Assembly (NCBI RefSeq): GCF_963678975.1
Contig: NC_089274.1
Span: 45,600,075-45,664,074 of the forward strand
DNA: 64,000 nucleotides
Source: Dysidea avara
Taxonomy: Eukaryota; Porifera; Demospongiae; Dictyoceratida; Dysideidae
Direction of reading: 5' to 3'
The position numbers and the translations under genes were made by a program. The stretch's first letter is position 1, and each line of letters starts with the position of its first letter. Positions 46,620 through 59,188 of this stretch are shown here, piece by piece. The notes under the pieces are model-generated. The model worked only from the letters and a program-made list of their open reading frames with translations, ran no database searches and was not told where the DNA came from.

Positions 46620-48870
46620 TAATATATAACTCTTGATTTGATCTAAGGTCATCTGAACAACAGATATTGATACAACCATGTATCCTCTATGCACCACAAG
46701 GATCTCTGATACTGTAGCCAAGCCAAGTTAAGTAAGCAAACTGTATATCTGTGAAGACTTCTGTTCACAGTAACCCCAATACACCCAGGAACAGACAAGT
46801 GAAACATGTGCAGATGTGTACACCTTAAACCGACAAGGTTACTCACATACCTCATATCCTATTAGTTGAGCTCCTTCCTCACCTAGGAGCACAAGTACGC
46901 CTTATACAAAATGCCTCAGGGAGAGTAAAGTACAAAGATCACATGACTGGTTGGACTTCTAGCCATGTACTTAAAATTTGTGTCCGACTTGTTGGATCTG
47001 TGGCAACTTTGTGTTTCAAAATCTTGCCATAAAATCTTTGAAATCTTGCACCTGTATTACATTTCAGAGATCTATGTATGTATAAGGAAATCCCATGATC
47101 TATACAGAGTTTAAGCAATCAGGAGGATGTGAGATTAGGAACTGGTGTGTTGTAGTGGCGAAAGCCATGAAATCAAAAATAACTGCTTGACACATACACT
47201 GGAGTCATATACAAGAAGTTAAAGGCAGAGCAGAATTCATTGAACTAGGTTTCAGCAACAGTATACGTAGCTTCTTACCACTAAATGAGTAGCTTCTTAC
47301 CACTAAACGAGTAGCTTCTTACCACTGAATGGGAGACATTTGGCTTTTGATGCTTATAGGCTGTATAATTATATTTGCATTGTAAACTTACTGTAACATG
47401 CTAACTTGCAGGATTACCTATCTACACTGCATCATTATATAGCCAGAAATAATATCATTTTGAAGAAGCAAGTTTCCATTTGTCACTACAAAACAAAGGT
47501 TGGACTTATCAAAGTAAACACTTCCCTGTAATTTTGGAGAATAAAACGTAGCCTGCAGCATGACAACTGTAACATCATTTTGCTCCTTATAGATAGACAG
47601 GCCAGTTGTTTCAACTCCATGAAAAGGTACAAGTAACTTTTTAATTGATAATAGCTAACTACCAGCAGCAGAGCATGGGGTTCTATTGAGTAAAATTACT
47701 ACACTACAGCTGTATGTATACATCAGTTTTCAAGTAAAAGGGCTCTTTCTAAACACAATAACAGATTTACATAATAAAGAAGTGATTTGTAGTGACAAAT
47801 TGTGGCAGCTTTTACCGTACAATTCTACTGAGAAATGAGATTAATGCATATACCAACAGAAAAAATGGAAATTTATACTGATAGAAAACAAAATTTCTGA
47901 AGAGGGATTCTTTGGGACTTCTGATACCATATGTGTTTTGTTTTAAAATGATACCAAACTTTTTTTTATATCATTTTTTCAGGTTATAAGCTTCATCTAC
48001 CAGACTACAGTGCATTTAAATTTGTGTATATCACATAACTGGCAGTGACTCACATATTATCATAAACCAAATATCATTTCCATAAACTGAAGTATACAGA
48101 AGGTTATTTTTTTCTACAAATTTAATTCGTAAAAACTTATGTACAGTTAATACATCAAAGTTTTTGATATGTTAACAGTAAGACAATCTGCCATTTACTC
48201 AATTTCCAAGATATTGTAAAGGTGCAGCTAAAATTCTAATAACTGTTGGAAGAGTCACACTAAATATACTACTACTCTATTATAACAAAACAATCAGATA
48301 TATAGAACAAACTATGAAATAAACTATTCTAATATAGCAGACAGTAATAGTGACTGGTCCCGCATGTGGGCACTCTGTCATTTAACAAATAATATCTCAG
48401 TATTGGAATAGAATATTGCATTCTGTAACTTGCATTATAAACCCATTTAAATATTTAATACAAGCTGAAAAGTGCATGATCATAGCACAATGACATTAAA
48501 AGTTAGAGTTTGTAAAAATATGCAAATTTTATGTGCCTGCACGCCCTGGCCCAGTCACAATAAGAGAATGCAAGAAACTTATTTATAATAAATAAACATT
48601 CTTTGGCCAAAGATAATGGCACATTTTGGAAATAATAGGCATTTCTTACAGATGGTGTTTTTGAACACTGCTCAATAGCATAATGCTCTTGGCTGTGTGA
48701 CTCACTACCTTTGAATGCCCACAGAAAAGGAGTATTTGGTAACCTATATATCTATATATGCCATCCTCTGACAATACAAATACGTACATGTAAAGTTAAT
48801 ATAGGGAGCACACACACACATATTACACATCAGTTACACAGAATCGCCTTATAAAGCACTAAAAAAAATG
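46620..48870. other. No gene recognised
   Basis: AT-rich. One short threefold direct repeat (GTAGCTTCTTACCACTAAAT type, 22-bp period) lies at 47271-47335. No other element borders were evident. Confidence 0.4.
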
Positions 48871-48879
48871 CACACACAA

Positions 48880-51331
48880 CTAAAAGAAAGTGTCCACAGC
48901 ATCATCATATTTAGCTTTCTCCAGCATTTTTAGTATCTTATCAAAATCTTTATTTCCATCTACAAAATAATTATAATTCATACATTCATAAATACTTGTA
49001 GTTTAATACACAAGTACAGTATGTACATGCCCTTCGGTCTGCTAAATTATCCTTCTTGGAGTGGGGCTGAAACTGTGAAAAATCAATATACTCCAATAGA
49101 ACACTCAAATACTCTAATAGAGACGTCCAAGTGTTTCATAAAAACATGTTCTAAAAGTAGTCTAAAACAGAAAAAAATCTTATTCTACAACAGGGGAATC
49201 AAACCACTGACCTCTTATGTACTTTGACAGTTGGTACACCAAGTGTTTCCAAGTGTCTCTGAATCAGGCACAGTTCTAAGGGGGTTTCACTGGTTCCTGG
49301 AAACCAGTCAGCTTTTTGAGATTAAAAAAATAATTAAATGCTTAATGAGTCAAGCCTAAAATAGACGCATTTAGCTACTTGGATAGTTTATTAAGTAACT
49401 GTTAGTGATGAAATTACTCTCTCTCCTACTATACAAAGCAATCCAAAATGCTTCTTTTGCACTTTCAAGTGCATTAAGCGCCTCTAAAATAATTATTGCT
49501 TTTGATTCCATAACTTCTGTAACTGCTCAATCAGGTAGTAAATCTCTTTGTATAGGCTAAGAATGAGCAGATTTTACATTTTAAGGTGATTTTCACTCGC
49601 AGATAACTGAATAAACTATACAGTAGGTTCTAATTCCAATACCACTGTATGGACCCCGCCCCAACCCTATAAAACTGGAAACCAGTTAGCATTTTTTCTA
49701 GAACTGCTCTGGTCTTAATGTTGTTTTGTACTGCTTTTAACTTTTAAATTCTGTATGTTTATTACAACAGCCTTTTGTTCTAAAATCTTTGCTTTTATTG
49801 ACTGCAAATAAATACTTTTAACTAAAAAGTTGATGTTTAGTTGAAAAAGCTTCAAATTATACCAATAAATTAATTCTAGTGAACTTTGAGACATTGTGAA
49901 GCTAAACTGGCTACAGTGTTTGGGGGCACATGCACAACCCTGACCCCGAGATTCTATACTCTGGTCAGCCCCCTTACATCAACTACTTCCTCCACCACTG
50001 TGAAAATTTACCTGCAGTTGTAAATAATGGATTTTCAGTTGATTTTTCACCTTCAGCATTAATCCAATCAGCATGCTGCAATTCATTATTCACCACACCA
50101 GGAATGTCTGTTTCCCACTTGGAATATGTCCAACAATCTAATCCAACAGTAAATTCGTTTATAGTTATATTAGTATGAACTATCTCTATGCATGTCTTAG
50201 TGATGTACAATATTAAAAATCTATATATGTAGTACATTATTTATAAATGGGGGGAGTTGAGTTGTAGCACCTGTGGTGTTGTACACCTGAAGGTTATAAA
50301 GTATGGAACAAACATTGACTCTTCACTATATAAATATAGAGACCTGTTTAAAACTAATCTTTTTAATTATCCAATTGTTGAATTCTAGATTACATTATTA
50401 CATATATTTAAATGTGGGTAATCATGTTTATGAAAGTTGCACATTTTTCCTGTTGTTGTACTCTATGTACAGCCATGCTGTGTACATACTGTACTTGGCA
50501 AAAATATTTGCTTGCATACAGTGTGTAGTTTACTGTGAGTACATGTGCTCAAGCATGAGCAGAAAATACTCAGAATGGGCAATTATTTCATAATACTGCA
50601 TATTAATGTGCACTCCTACACTGTAGCAACCTGAATTTCACATTGTGTGCATGTGTGAATACATAAGTAACTTTTCTAATTTTTAAGGGATAGCATGCAT
50701 ATAGCTATAGGTCATGAGATATGACTTTTTTTCAAGTTCATGGTTTTCCTATACATTGTCTACTATAAGTGAGGGGGCAACAGTTACCCATTCTGGGAAA
50801 TCACATAGGTAAACCATGTTGTAAAAAAAATCCTCTAAATTTCACGCTATTTATGGGTGTGAACACGAAAAATGATCTCTCCAAAATGGATGGTCATAAG
50901 ATAAGACATTTTAATTCCCATACATCATGTATGTGATTACCCAGAAGAGTAATGCCCCCTCATATAGACTGCCAAGTTCAAAATATCATAATCATCTCAT
51001 GACCTATATATGGTATCCTTTTAGAAATTGGACAAGTAATTCACATCTACAAATAATGTAAAATTCAGTTTACTAGGGGCACAGTTAATTTTTCCTTATT
51101 ACTATTCAACCTTACCAATGTCATCAAGTTCTTTATTGGATAATGCAGTTTCAAGGATGTCATCTACGTATACAAATGATATTGAGCAATAAAAATCTCT
51201 GCATTTTCATTTTTTATATACATATGTACATTACTCAAAACATTGTTTTTTTGTGTGTCCTTACCAGATGTACCAGCAGTTGATTGTGATTTTGATGTTG
51301 ATGTTGATTTCATAATGATGTTGCTTCTCAT
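48880..51331 (-). CDS. Small 4-exon gene of unknown function (122 aa)
   Basis: Assembled by eye from splice sites on minus: 51331-51265, 51163-51116, 50185-50012 and 48959-48880. Every intron is GT-AG (donors GTAAGG, GTAAGG, GTAAAT), all three junctions are phase 1, and the total is 369 nt ending in TAG. The protein begins with a Ser/Thr-rich segment (KSTSTSKSQSTAGTS), then an acidic helix-like stretch (DDILETALSNKELDDI), a central block with GLDCWTYSKWETDIPGVVNN, and a C-terminal DGNKDFDKILKMLEKAKYDD. No domain is recognised. An acceptor just before the ATG (51338-51339) leaves open a 5' exon and a longer protein. It converges with the THAP gene; the two could be cargo of one element, though no enclosing TIRs were found. 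Confidence 0.6.
49020..49900. other. Intron of the 122-aa gene; no separate gene
   Basis: Holds a doubled CTCTAATAGAG-type motif near 49085-49130 and AT-rich sequence otherwise. Open frames here show no domain. Confidence 0.35.
50705..51015. mobile_element. Foldback element in an intron of the 122-aa gene
   Basis: ATAGGTCATGAGATATGA and GAGGGGGCAACAGTTACCCA pair with complements at about 50940-51008 (TACCCAGAAGAGTAATGCCC, TCATCTCATGACCTATATAT). The arms are diverged. Confidence 0.6.
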
Positions 51332-51394
51332 TGTGTCCTATATGTAAATCATAAATTAATGTTATATTGAAATTCATTAGCAATAAATATTCAT

Positions 51395-51967
51395 ACAGTA
51401 TGATAGCACTGTATAGTAGGGACCACAAAGGAGTAGGCGTGGCTACGAAATAACATCCCCTATTTTCCCTGACGATGATGAGGCAGTATTGGTTAGATAA
51501 AACTAAGCCCAAACAAGCTTTGAGATTGACCTGAAACGCTTTCAACAAGTTGCTACAAAATTAAAAAAATTATTTAACTTAATTTTCTATGATTGACTGA
51601 CTGACCGAGTAACTGACTCACTGATTCCTTCAGACAAGCATAACTAATGTCTAAGGCTATGGGCTTAATTTTTTTCACTGTTCGATGTTGCTTTGGTCTG
51701 AGAGGTGCCTTTTGGCATATCGCAGTACGTACAATGCATTCTTCATGGACTATCCTCCTTTGTGTTCCATTCATCTTTGCTGACAGCAAAAAGTGTTGAT
51801 TTGACAGTAGCATGTGATGGCTTCCCTTTGAAATGGAAATCATCTGTATTTTTTATAGTGGTTACTTTGATTGCAGAGGTGCTTTTCAAACAGTTCTTGA
51901 TTCATACTGCTGTGTAACAGGTTGAACATAGCTGACAATGAAGTATAACGGATACTTCACTTTTCAG
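51395..51967 (+). repeat. Dispersed repeat 'R', full copy
   Basis: CACTGTATAGTAGGGACCAC, GCAGTATTGGTTAGATAAAA, a GACTGACTGACC run, GAGAGGTGCCTTTTGGCATA and TCATGGACTATCCTCCTTTG match 18930-19540; it is inverted relative to 45940-46575. It ends against a Z-like 5' terminus at 51968. Confidence 0.8.
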
Positions 51968-52060
51968 ACGATAATCAAGACTCACAGTAGTGAGTTGCAC
52001 AGGCAAGGAAAGTAGGGCGCATGACTACCGTGAGTTATTTACACGAACAACTAACTCTAA
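51968..52060 (+). repeat. Diverged Z-like 5' terminus without array
   Basis: ATCAAGACTCACAGTAGTGA followed by a GGCGC-containing stretch resembles the Z start (ATCAAGACACACGGTAGTGT), including the hairpin-forming ACTCAC/GTGAGT arms. No satellite follows. Confidence 0.45.
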
Positions 52061-53150
52061 TAGAACGCACACCTAAAACCTACATTTAAAACTATCATTT
52101 TGTAAAAAAAAACCTCGCGATACAACAAAATCTTTGGTATATTGTTATATAAGTGTATTACTAAGTAAGTAATCCCTGTTATATTTTAGTAACACCGCAT
52201 GAAATTTTGCTGAAAACATCATATTCTTCTCCTTCTTCTTCTCCTCCTCCTCCTTCTTCGCATACTCGTTAGCATGAGCCACCCATTCTTTTTACTCTTA
52301 TATCTTACACTGTGATTATTCCACAGCCTTGGATTTGCTATCACAAGTTTTTTTGGCTAGTTAAGTTTCTTCAGTACAAATCTTGAAACTCCACCTCTCT
52401 TGCGAAAGCCACCATAAGCGATTTTCTCAAAGTTTGATTCTTTCGATCTTCCACTTCATGGGACAATCTTTGATATGTAATTAAACATATGGAGTAGTTT
52501 CACTTGATTATGACCTGTCATTTTTCTGGGAAGTGGTGAGTTAATTTCCATACGTGATAATAACATCACCTACGCTAATTGCTGATTTATTTTGCAGTCT
52601 TTTAGAACCCCATCTTAAATTCAAGACACCTCTAAATACAGTAGCGTTTATTGACAGTCGATGAACTCGGTGCAAATTCAGCCATAACCATCAATGCTAG
52701 GTGAACATGATCAGAGTAGTAAGCTCAATGAACTTGCTATCACTCATGCTATTTCGTAAGTGTTTGTTATTCAGTTGTTATTTAATAATGGGTCTAAAGT
52801 AGCTAACACAGCCCACAATACAGCTTTGTTTGTGCATTTCAACGGACAAACCAGTGCAATAAGAAGTTTGGGGCACATTCTCACCTGCTGGGAAATGGCC
52901 TTTACTCAGTCGGTTCACTGATGGTTTTAATCAGAAGCCATACCCTACTGAGGTTGCAATACCAACAAGTACCTGCCTACTTGTACCAAACTACATTCTT
53001 TGGTTTTGCCACTTCATGTCCCAAGCTATGATGTGGTACACAAAATAACTGTTGAAGCTGTTGTGATATCCTAAGGTGGCTTGTATGAAACTAGCTATTA
53101 GCTTTATGCATAAATTTTTTTTGTTCTTGCTCAGTGACAAAAATGTGTGA
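52060..53150. other. No gene recognised
   Basis: Contains a CT/TCC-rich tract (52230-52260) and no supported exon or element border. Confidence 0.4.
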
Positions 53151-54019
53151 TATCCTAAAACAAAACAGCCTTGGGGCTGTAAAAAAAGGGCGCTGCCATC
53201 CAAAGTAAGATCAATCAAACAAGCTTATTCAACATGACTGGTAAGAACAAGAACTGATATCAAGTTGCGGCCAAGTAGATTGGAATATTACCATGTTCAA
53301 TCTTTTAAACAACTGGTAAGAAGAAGGACTGATATCAAGTTGCGGCCAAGTGAATGCAGCATTACCCATTCTCTTTGTATCTAGCTATAGCTACACTGTT
53401 AAAGTTGGGTGTTCTCAAACACCCATGTTGCTGTGTTACCTAAACACCCACACCTGTTATGGTGTAGTAGGAACACCTTTGGATGTTTGCACTGCACTAA
53501 TTCAATTTTGAACACCTCTTGGTGTTTGTCAACACCCTTTGGTGTTATGTACACCTGGTTTAGTTAAGAAAATTAACACAATTCGGTCACGCATTAAGTT
53601 TGTAAGTCAATAAGAGCATACAGGCAAACAAAAATATCTTCCAGCATTGCACATACATTAAATCATATACAATGAAGAAGGAAAAACAATGGAAGACATA
53701 TAATGCATGTGACTCTACCACTGATGTATGTCATGCATGCATAAGATGTAGATGCAATAGATTTGTGTAGGTGTTAATTACAGTGAGATGACAGTGTGAT
53801 GGCATTATCATGTACCTGTACAGTATTATTTCTTGTGACAACCATGCAGTAATTTATTTCAGAGCCTTTTAAAATGAAACCCACAATCGAAAGCCATGGT
53901 TATTGGTTACGTTATAAATACAAACTGAAAACCATAAGAGGTAGGAAGAGTTGATGATACTGAATGTATATATTACTATCATATATCCATGTTTCTTGTA
54001 TGTTCTTTGTGTCAATGAT

Positions 54020-57000
54020 ATCTAATCCAAAACAGCCAAACTGTAAAAAAGTGTGTGGCCCTCACCTGAATTGTCGTTATTAAAATTTTTACCATTAACC
54101 TACCATCACAGCCATTTCTTGGCCGCCACCTTGGATTTCACATCTTTTTTCACCATAGCCTTTTTGAGGGCCGCACACTTTATTACAGCTTGGCTGTTTT
54201 GGATTTGATTTCACTTCTTTTTGTATTTCTTTACCCCAAAGCCGGACTATGGCCAGCTTTGGGACTTTTTTAACCTAACTTTTTTTCTTTACCACAGGAA
54301 GAAGAAAAGATGAAGCAGATGTACCTTAAATATTTCTGATTTTATAAGTAAATGTACAAATTATATATATAATACATATATTTATTACAGAACTTTCCAT
54401 GGTGGTTTCTTTGTAACTGAACACTCTTCAAGGTAACTTCTTCTAGCTGATCTCTATACAGGGTGATTTGTTTGTAGCTGAACTATCAACAAGGTAACTT
54501 CTTCTAGCTGTTCTCTCTACAGGGTGATTTGTTTGTAGCTGAATTCTGTACAGGTGATTTCTTTGCTGCTGAGCTCTTTACAGAATGGTTTCTTTGTAGC
54601 TGAACTCTCTACAAGATAACTTCTTCTAACTGATCTCTCTACAGGGAGATTTGTTTGTAGCTGAACTCTCTACAGGTGATTTGTTTGCAGCTGAACTACC
54701 TAGATGATGGTTTCTTTGTAGCTGAACTCTCTACAAGGTAATTTCTTGTAGCTGAACTCTCTACATGGTGGTTTCTTTGTAGCTGAACTCTCTACAAGAT
54801 AACTTCTTCTAACTGATCTTTCTACAGGGAAATTTGTTTGTGGCAGAATTTTCTACAGGGTGATTTCTTTGCAGCTGAACTCTCTACAAGGTAATTTCTT
54901 CTAGCTGATCTCTCTACAGAGTGATTTGTTTGTAGCTGAATTCTGTACAGGTGATTTGTTTGCAGCTGAGCTCTTTACAGAATGGTTTCTTTGTAGCTGA
55001 ACTCTCTACAAGGTAACTTCTTCTAATTGAACTCTCTACAGGGAGATTTGTTTGCAGCTGAACTCTCTACAGGTGATTTGTTTGCAGCTGAACTACCTAG
55101 ATGATGGTTTCTTTGTAGCTGAACTCTCTACAAGGTAACTTCTTCTAATTGAATTCTATACAGGGAGATTTGTTTACAGCTGAACTCTCTTCATGATGGT
55201 TTCTTTGTAGCTGAACTCTCTACAAGGTAACTTCTTCTAGCTGAACTCCCTACATGGTGGTTTCTTTGTAGGTGAACTCTCTACAAGGTGATTTCTTCTA
55301 GCTGATCTTTCTACAGGGTGATTTGTTTGTAGCTGATTTTTTACAGGGTGATTTGTTTACAGCTGAACTGTCTATATGGTGGTTTCTTTGTAGCTGAACT
55401 CTCTACAAGGTGACTTCTTCTAGCTTATCTCTCTACAGGGTGATTTGTTTGTAGCTGAACTCTCTTCATGAAGGTTTCTTTGTAGCTGAATTCTCTACAA
55501 GGTAACTTCTTCTAACTGAACTCTCTAAAGGGAGATTTGTTTGCAGTTAAACTCTCTTCATGATGGTTTCTTTGTAGCTGAACTCTCTACAAGGTAACTT
55601 CTTCTAGCTGAATTCCCTACATGGTGGTTTCTTTGTAGCTGAACTCTGTACAGGTGATTTGTTTGCAGCTGAGCTCTTTACAGAATGGTTTCTTTGTAGC
55701 TGAACTCTCTACAAGGTAACTTCTTCTAGTTGATGTCTCTACAGGGTCACTAGTTTGTAGCTGGATTCTCTACATGGTAGTTTCTTTGTAACTGAACTCT
55801 CTACAAGGTAACTTCTTCTAGCTGATCTTTCTACAGGGTGATTTGTTTGTAGCACAGGTGATTTGTTTGCAGCTGAGCTCTTTACAGAATGGTTTCTTTG
55901 TAGCTGAACTCTCTACAAGGTAACTAGTTTGTAGCTGAACTCTCTACATGGTGGTTTCTTTGTAGCTGAACTTTCTACAAGGTAACTTCTTCTAGCTGAT
56001 CTTTCTACAGGGTGATTTGTTTGTGGCTGAACTCTCTACAAGGAAACTTCTTCTAGCTGATCTCCCTACAGAGAGATTGGTTTGTAGCTGAACTCTCTAC
56101 AGGTGATTTGTTTGCAGCTGAACTCTCCACATGATGGTTTCTTTGTAGCTGAACTCTCTACAAGGTAACTTCTTCTAGCTGATCTCTCTACAGGGTGATT
56201 TGTTTGTAGCTGAACTATCTACAAGATAATTTCTTCTAGCTGATCTCTCTACAGGGTGATTTGTTGGTAGCTGAATTCTGTACAGGTGATTTGTTTGCAC
56301 CTGAGCTCTTTACAGAATGGTTTCTTTGTAGCTGAACTCTTTACAAGGTAATTTCTTCTAGCTGATGCCTCTACAGGGTCACTAGTTTGTAAATGAATTC
56401 TCTACATGGTGGTTTCTTTGTAACTGAACTCTCTACAAGGTAACTTCTTCTAGCTGATCTTTCTACAGGGTGATTTGTTTGTAGTGGAGTTCTGTACAGG
56501 TGATTTGTTTGCAGCTGAGCTCTTTACAGAATGGTTTCTTTGTAGCTGAACTCTCTACAAGGTAGCTTCTTCTAGCTGATGTCTCTACAAGGTCACTAGT
56601 TTGTAGCTGAACTCTCTACAAGGTGGTTTCTTTGTAACTGAACTCTCTACAAGGTGACTTCTTCTAACTGATCTTTCTACAGGGTGATTTGTTTGTAGCT
56701 GAACTCTCTGCAAGGAAACTTCTCCTAGCTGATCTCTCTACAGGGAGATTTATTTTTAGCTGAACTCTCTACAGGTGATTTGTTTGCAGCTGAACTCTCC
56801 ACATGATGGTTTCTTTGTAGCTGAACTCTCTACAAGGTAACTTCTTCTAGCTGATCTCTCTACAGGGTGATTTGTTTGTAGCTGAACTCCCTACATGGTG
56901 GTTTCTTTGTAGCTGAACTCTACAAGGTGATTTCTTCTAGCTGAACTATCTCTTTCTATAGTTGCATGAATTCCCTACAAGGTAACTTCTTCTAGCTGAT

Positions 57001-57942
57001 CTCTCTACAGGGTGAATTGTTTGTGGCTGATCTCTCTACAGGGTGACTTGTTTGTAGCTGATCTCTATACAGGTTACTTGTTTCTAGCTGATCTCTTGAA
57101 TTCTCTTCAGAGTGACTGCTCTATTAGGATGACTACTCTATTAGAGTATCTCGATCTCGCACTTGCTACACCAAGTTGGATTTCGTGTTATAACTCCGTG
57201 ACTTTAAGTCTGATTCTTCTACACCATTGATGAGCCTTTCTAAGATGATTACTCCATCTGTACAACGATTTTCAAAGCATTACCCCAAGCGGTTTATCTG
57301 GTAGGCGTGGCAAGCAGTCATTTTTTATTAGCTAATCTCGATTGCATAATTGTTACACACTGTTGGTTTTTTCGTTGTATCTTCCTGGTTTTTAGCTCGA
57401 TTTCTTTCAAACCACAAAAGGTTTGAGGTTCAATAGTTAACCTATTTACCCACCGATTTTCAGCTTCTTCCCATACGCGGTTTACCCTGTAGGCGTGACA
57501 ACATATTGGTGTTATTTGTCGTGAATAATCACTCATAACTCTTTGCCTGTTTATTGTATTCCAGCCAAAGTTGGTACCGAGATGCGCCTTTATACCCCCC
57601 TTCTGTGTGCCAAATTTCAAGGCGATCGGATATGGCGTTCGCGTTTTATAGCAGTTTTTGTAAGTGTGCGAAAAGAGGAAGAAAATAAGAAAAAAACGAA
57701 GAAACTAAGCCAATTTGTGAAGTCGCATATCTCGGGAACGCTTGAAGCGATTTCGCTTAAATTTGGAATGTGGAGTGCTGAAGTTGTAGCGAGTGTCCAC
57801 AGCTAAAATCGTCTTGTTTCGTCAAGGCAGCACAGAGCTACGGAGGTGCGAAAATTGCGTTTTCCTTCTTCCTGTCAATATACTCACCGGTGTTGCGCGC
57901 CGGCTTCTTGGGCTGCACGACACACTACCGTGTGTCTTGATG
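54020..57942 (-). mobile_element. Element 'Z', copy c (inverse)
   Basis: Inverse of copy b. The right end reads ACACTACCGTGTGTCTTGAT, the left end ATCTAATCCAAAACAGCC. It contains a shortened foldback (54030-54205), satellite (54388-57113) and leader (57114-57942). It is flanked by AATGAT at 54014-54019 and 57943-57948, a plausible 6-bp target duplication. Y2 sequence continues on both sides, so this is an independent insertion, not the far end of a larger element with copy b. Confidence 0.75.
54388..57113 (-). repeat. ~31-bp satellite array (copy c, inverse)
   Basis: Units of the form GGTGATTTGTTTGTAGCTGA plus ACTCTCTACA, the complement of the a and b monomers. The variants with GGTTTCTTTGTAGCTGA and AAGGTAACTTCTTCTAGCTG match the 3' third of copy b (39760-40780), showing common array descent. 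Confidence 0.92.
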
Positions 57943-58146
57943 AATGATGATGTTTGAAATTGTTTGGTGAAAGTGTGATTGGCTGTATAACAAAGAAAAC
58001 AGTCCATTTCCATTTTCTTTTAAAATATCTTCTACGCCTCATGGGTGTAATTGAAGTACCCTATGGGTGTAACAGAACACCCTCAGAGGAGCCTGGTGTA
58101 AATGGCAGCTATAATGGTGTTTTACAAACACCTTTTTTTAACAGTG

Positions 58147-58285
58147 TATATAATAAAACTAGAGCAAATACACATGCAATTGTTATTAAATTGTCATTTG
58201 GCTGCTTTTTAAAATCACACACTACAAAAAAAAGTGGCCAAATGACAATTTAATAACAGTTGCATTTGCTCTAGTTTTATTATAT
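58147..58285. mobile_element. Small palindromic element
   Basis: TATAATAAAACTAGAGCAAA and GTTATTAAATTGTCATTTGG are mirrored by CCAAATGACAATTTAATAAC and TTTGCTCTAGTTTTATTATA around a loop near 58215. It lies between the Y2 end and the right W arm. Confidence 0.8.
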
Positions 58286-58612
58286 AGCTATAGCTAGATA
58301 CAAAGAGAATGGGTAATACTGCATTCACTTGGCCGCAACTTGATATCAGTCCTTCTTCTTACCAGTTGTTTAAAAGATTGAACGTGGCAATATTCCAATC
58401 TGCTTGGCCGCAACTTGATATCAGTTCTTGTTCTTACCAGTCATGTTGAATAAGCTTGTTTGACTGATCTTACTTTGCTTGGCAGCGCCCTTTTTTTACA
58501 GCCCCAAGGCTGTTTTTGTTTTAGGTTGATATAGTTGGGGCACGTGGCTCCATTTCAGATGCGGTATGCGTGGGTTCACCAGTCACAATAATTATTTACA
58601 AAAAAGTAAACA

Positions 58613-58921
58613 AACAAGCAAACAAGTACACTAAATAATTTGGAATTTTCAACTAGAGTAGGGACCATAGCACATTGATAAAAAGTACTGATACAAGCTA
58701 GAGCAGTGCATGATATTAAATCACAGTAAAACAATAAGAAGTGTTATATTCCTACTGTGTTCAAGATGCCATAATAAAAATTTGCAGAAGGGATATAACA
58801 CTTCTTATCGTTTTACTGTGAATTATAATTAATATCATGCACTGCTCCAGCTTGTTTCAGTACTTTTTTATCGATGTGCTATGGTCCCTACTCTAGTTGA
58901 AAATTCTTTTTTTGTGTATTT
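58613..58921. mobile_element. Palindromic foldback MITE (family V)
   Basis: GGAATTTTCAACTAGAGTAG, TGATAAAAAGTACTGATACA and ACAGTAAAACAATAAGAAGT are mirrored by ACTTCTTATCGTTTTACTGT, TTTCAGTACTTTTTTATCGA and CTACTCTAGTTGAAAATTC. It is preceded by a fragment of repeat R (GATGCGGTATGCGTGGGTTC). Confidence 0.82.
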
Positions 58922-59188
58922 GTTCTAATAAGTGTTCAAACACATGTCAATAGCAGTAGTGGATCCAAGGGGGGCACAAAGGACATGTACCCCTCCCCCC
59001 CCAAAAAAAACAACAACATACAAGATTGAATAGATCAGTCAGTTAAATACTCTAATAGAACAGTCATCACACAATAGACCATATGCGCAGTCTAAAAACT
59101 CGAACGGAAATTTTTTCAAAAAAAAGTTGATGGTGATCGACTATCGAGTTGTAGTTTTGCGAGGCATACAGTGTGACACTGAAAGCTC

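Larger units (their letters stand above)
53394..58146. mobile_element. TA-flanked element 'Y2', split by element Z copy c
   Basis: Starts CACTGTTAAAGTTGGGTGTT and ends CACCTTTTTTTAACAGTG, flanked by TA at 53392-53393 and 58147-58148; same family as 5079-5709. The left remnant (to 54019) has repeated AACACC blocks and GAAACCCACAATCG shared with 5265-5278; the right remnant is 57943-58146. Confidence 0.75.
53150..58530. mobile_element. Foldback element 'W', split by nested insertions
   Basis: The arms are about 240 bp: 53154-53393 (TAAAACAAAACAGCCTTGGG ... GATATCAAGTTGCGGCCAAG twice) and the reverse complement at about 58286-58527. The loop has been opened by element Y2 and a small palindrome. 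Its AACAGCC...GCTGTAAAAAAAGGG terminus is related to the Z foldback. Confidence 0.75.

Noticed and set aside
51568-51917. ORFs within repeat R at 51574-51843 and 51705-51917
   Set aside because: They are not kept open in the other R copies and show no domain.
34737-57942. A single 23-kb transposon bounded by facing Z copies around the THAP gene
   Set aside because: Copy c is inserted inside another TA-flanked element whose halves lie on both sides of it, and copy a stands alone.
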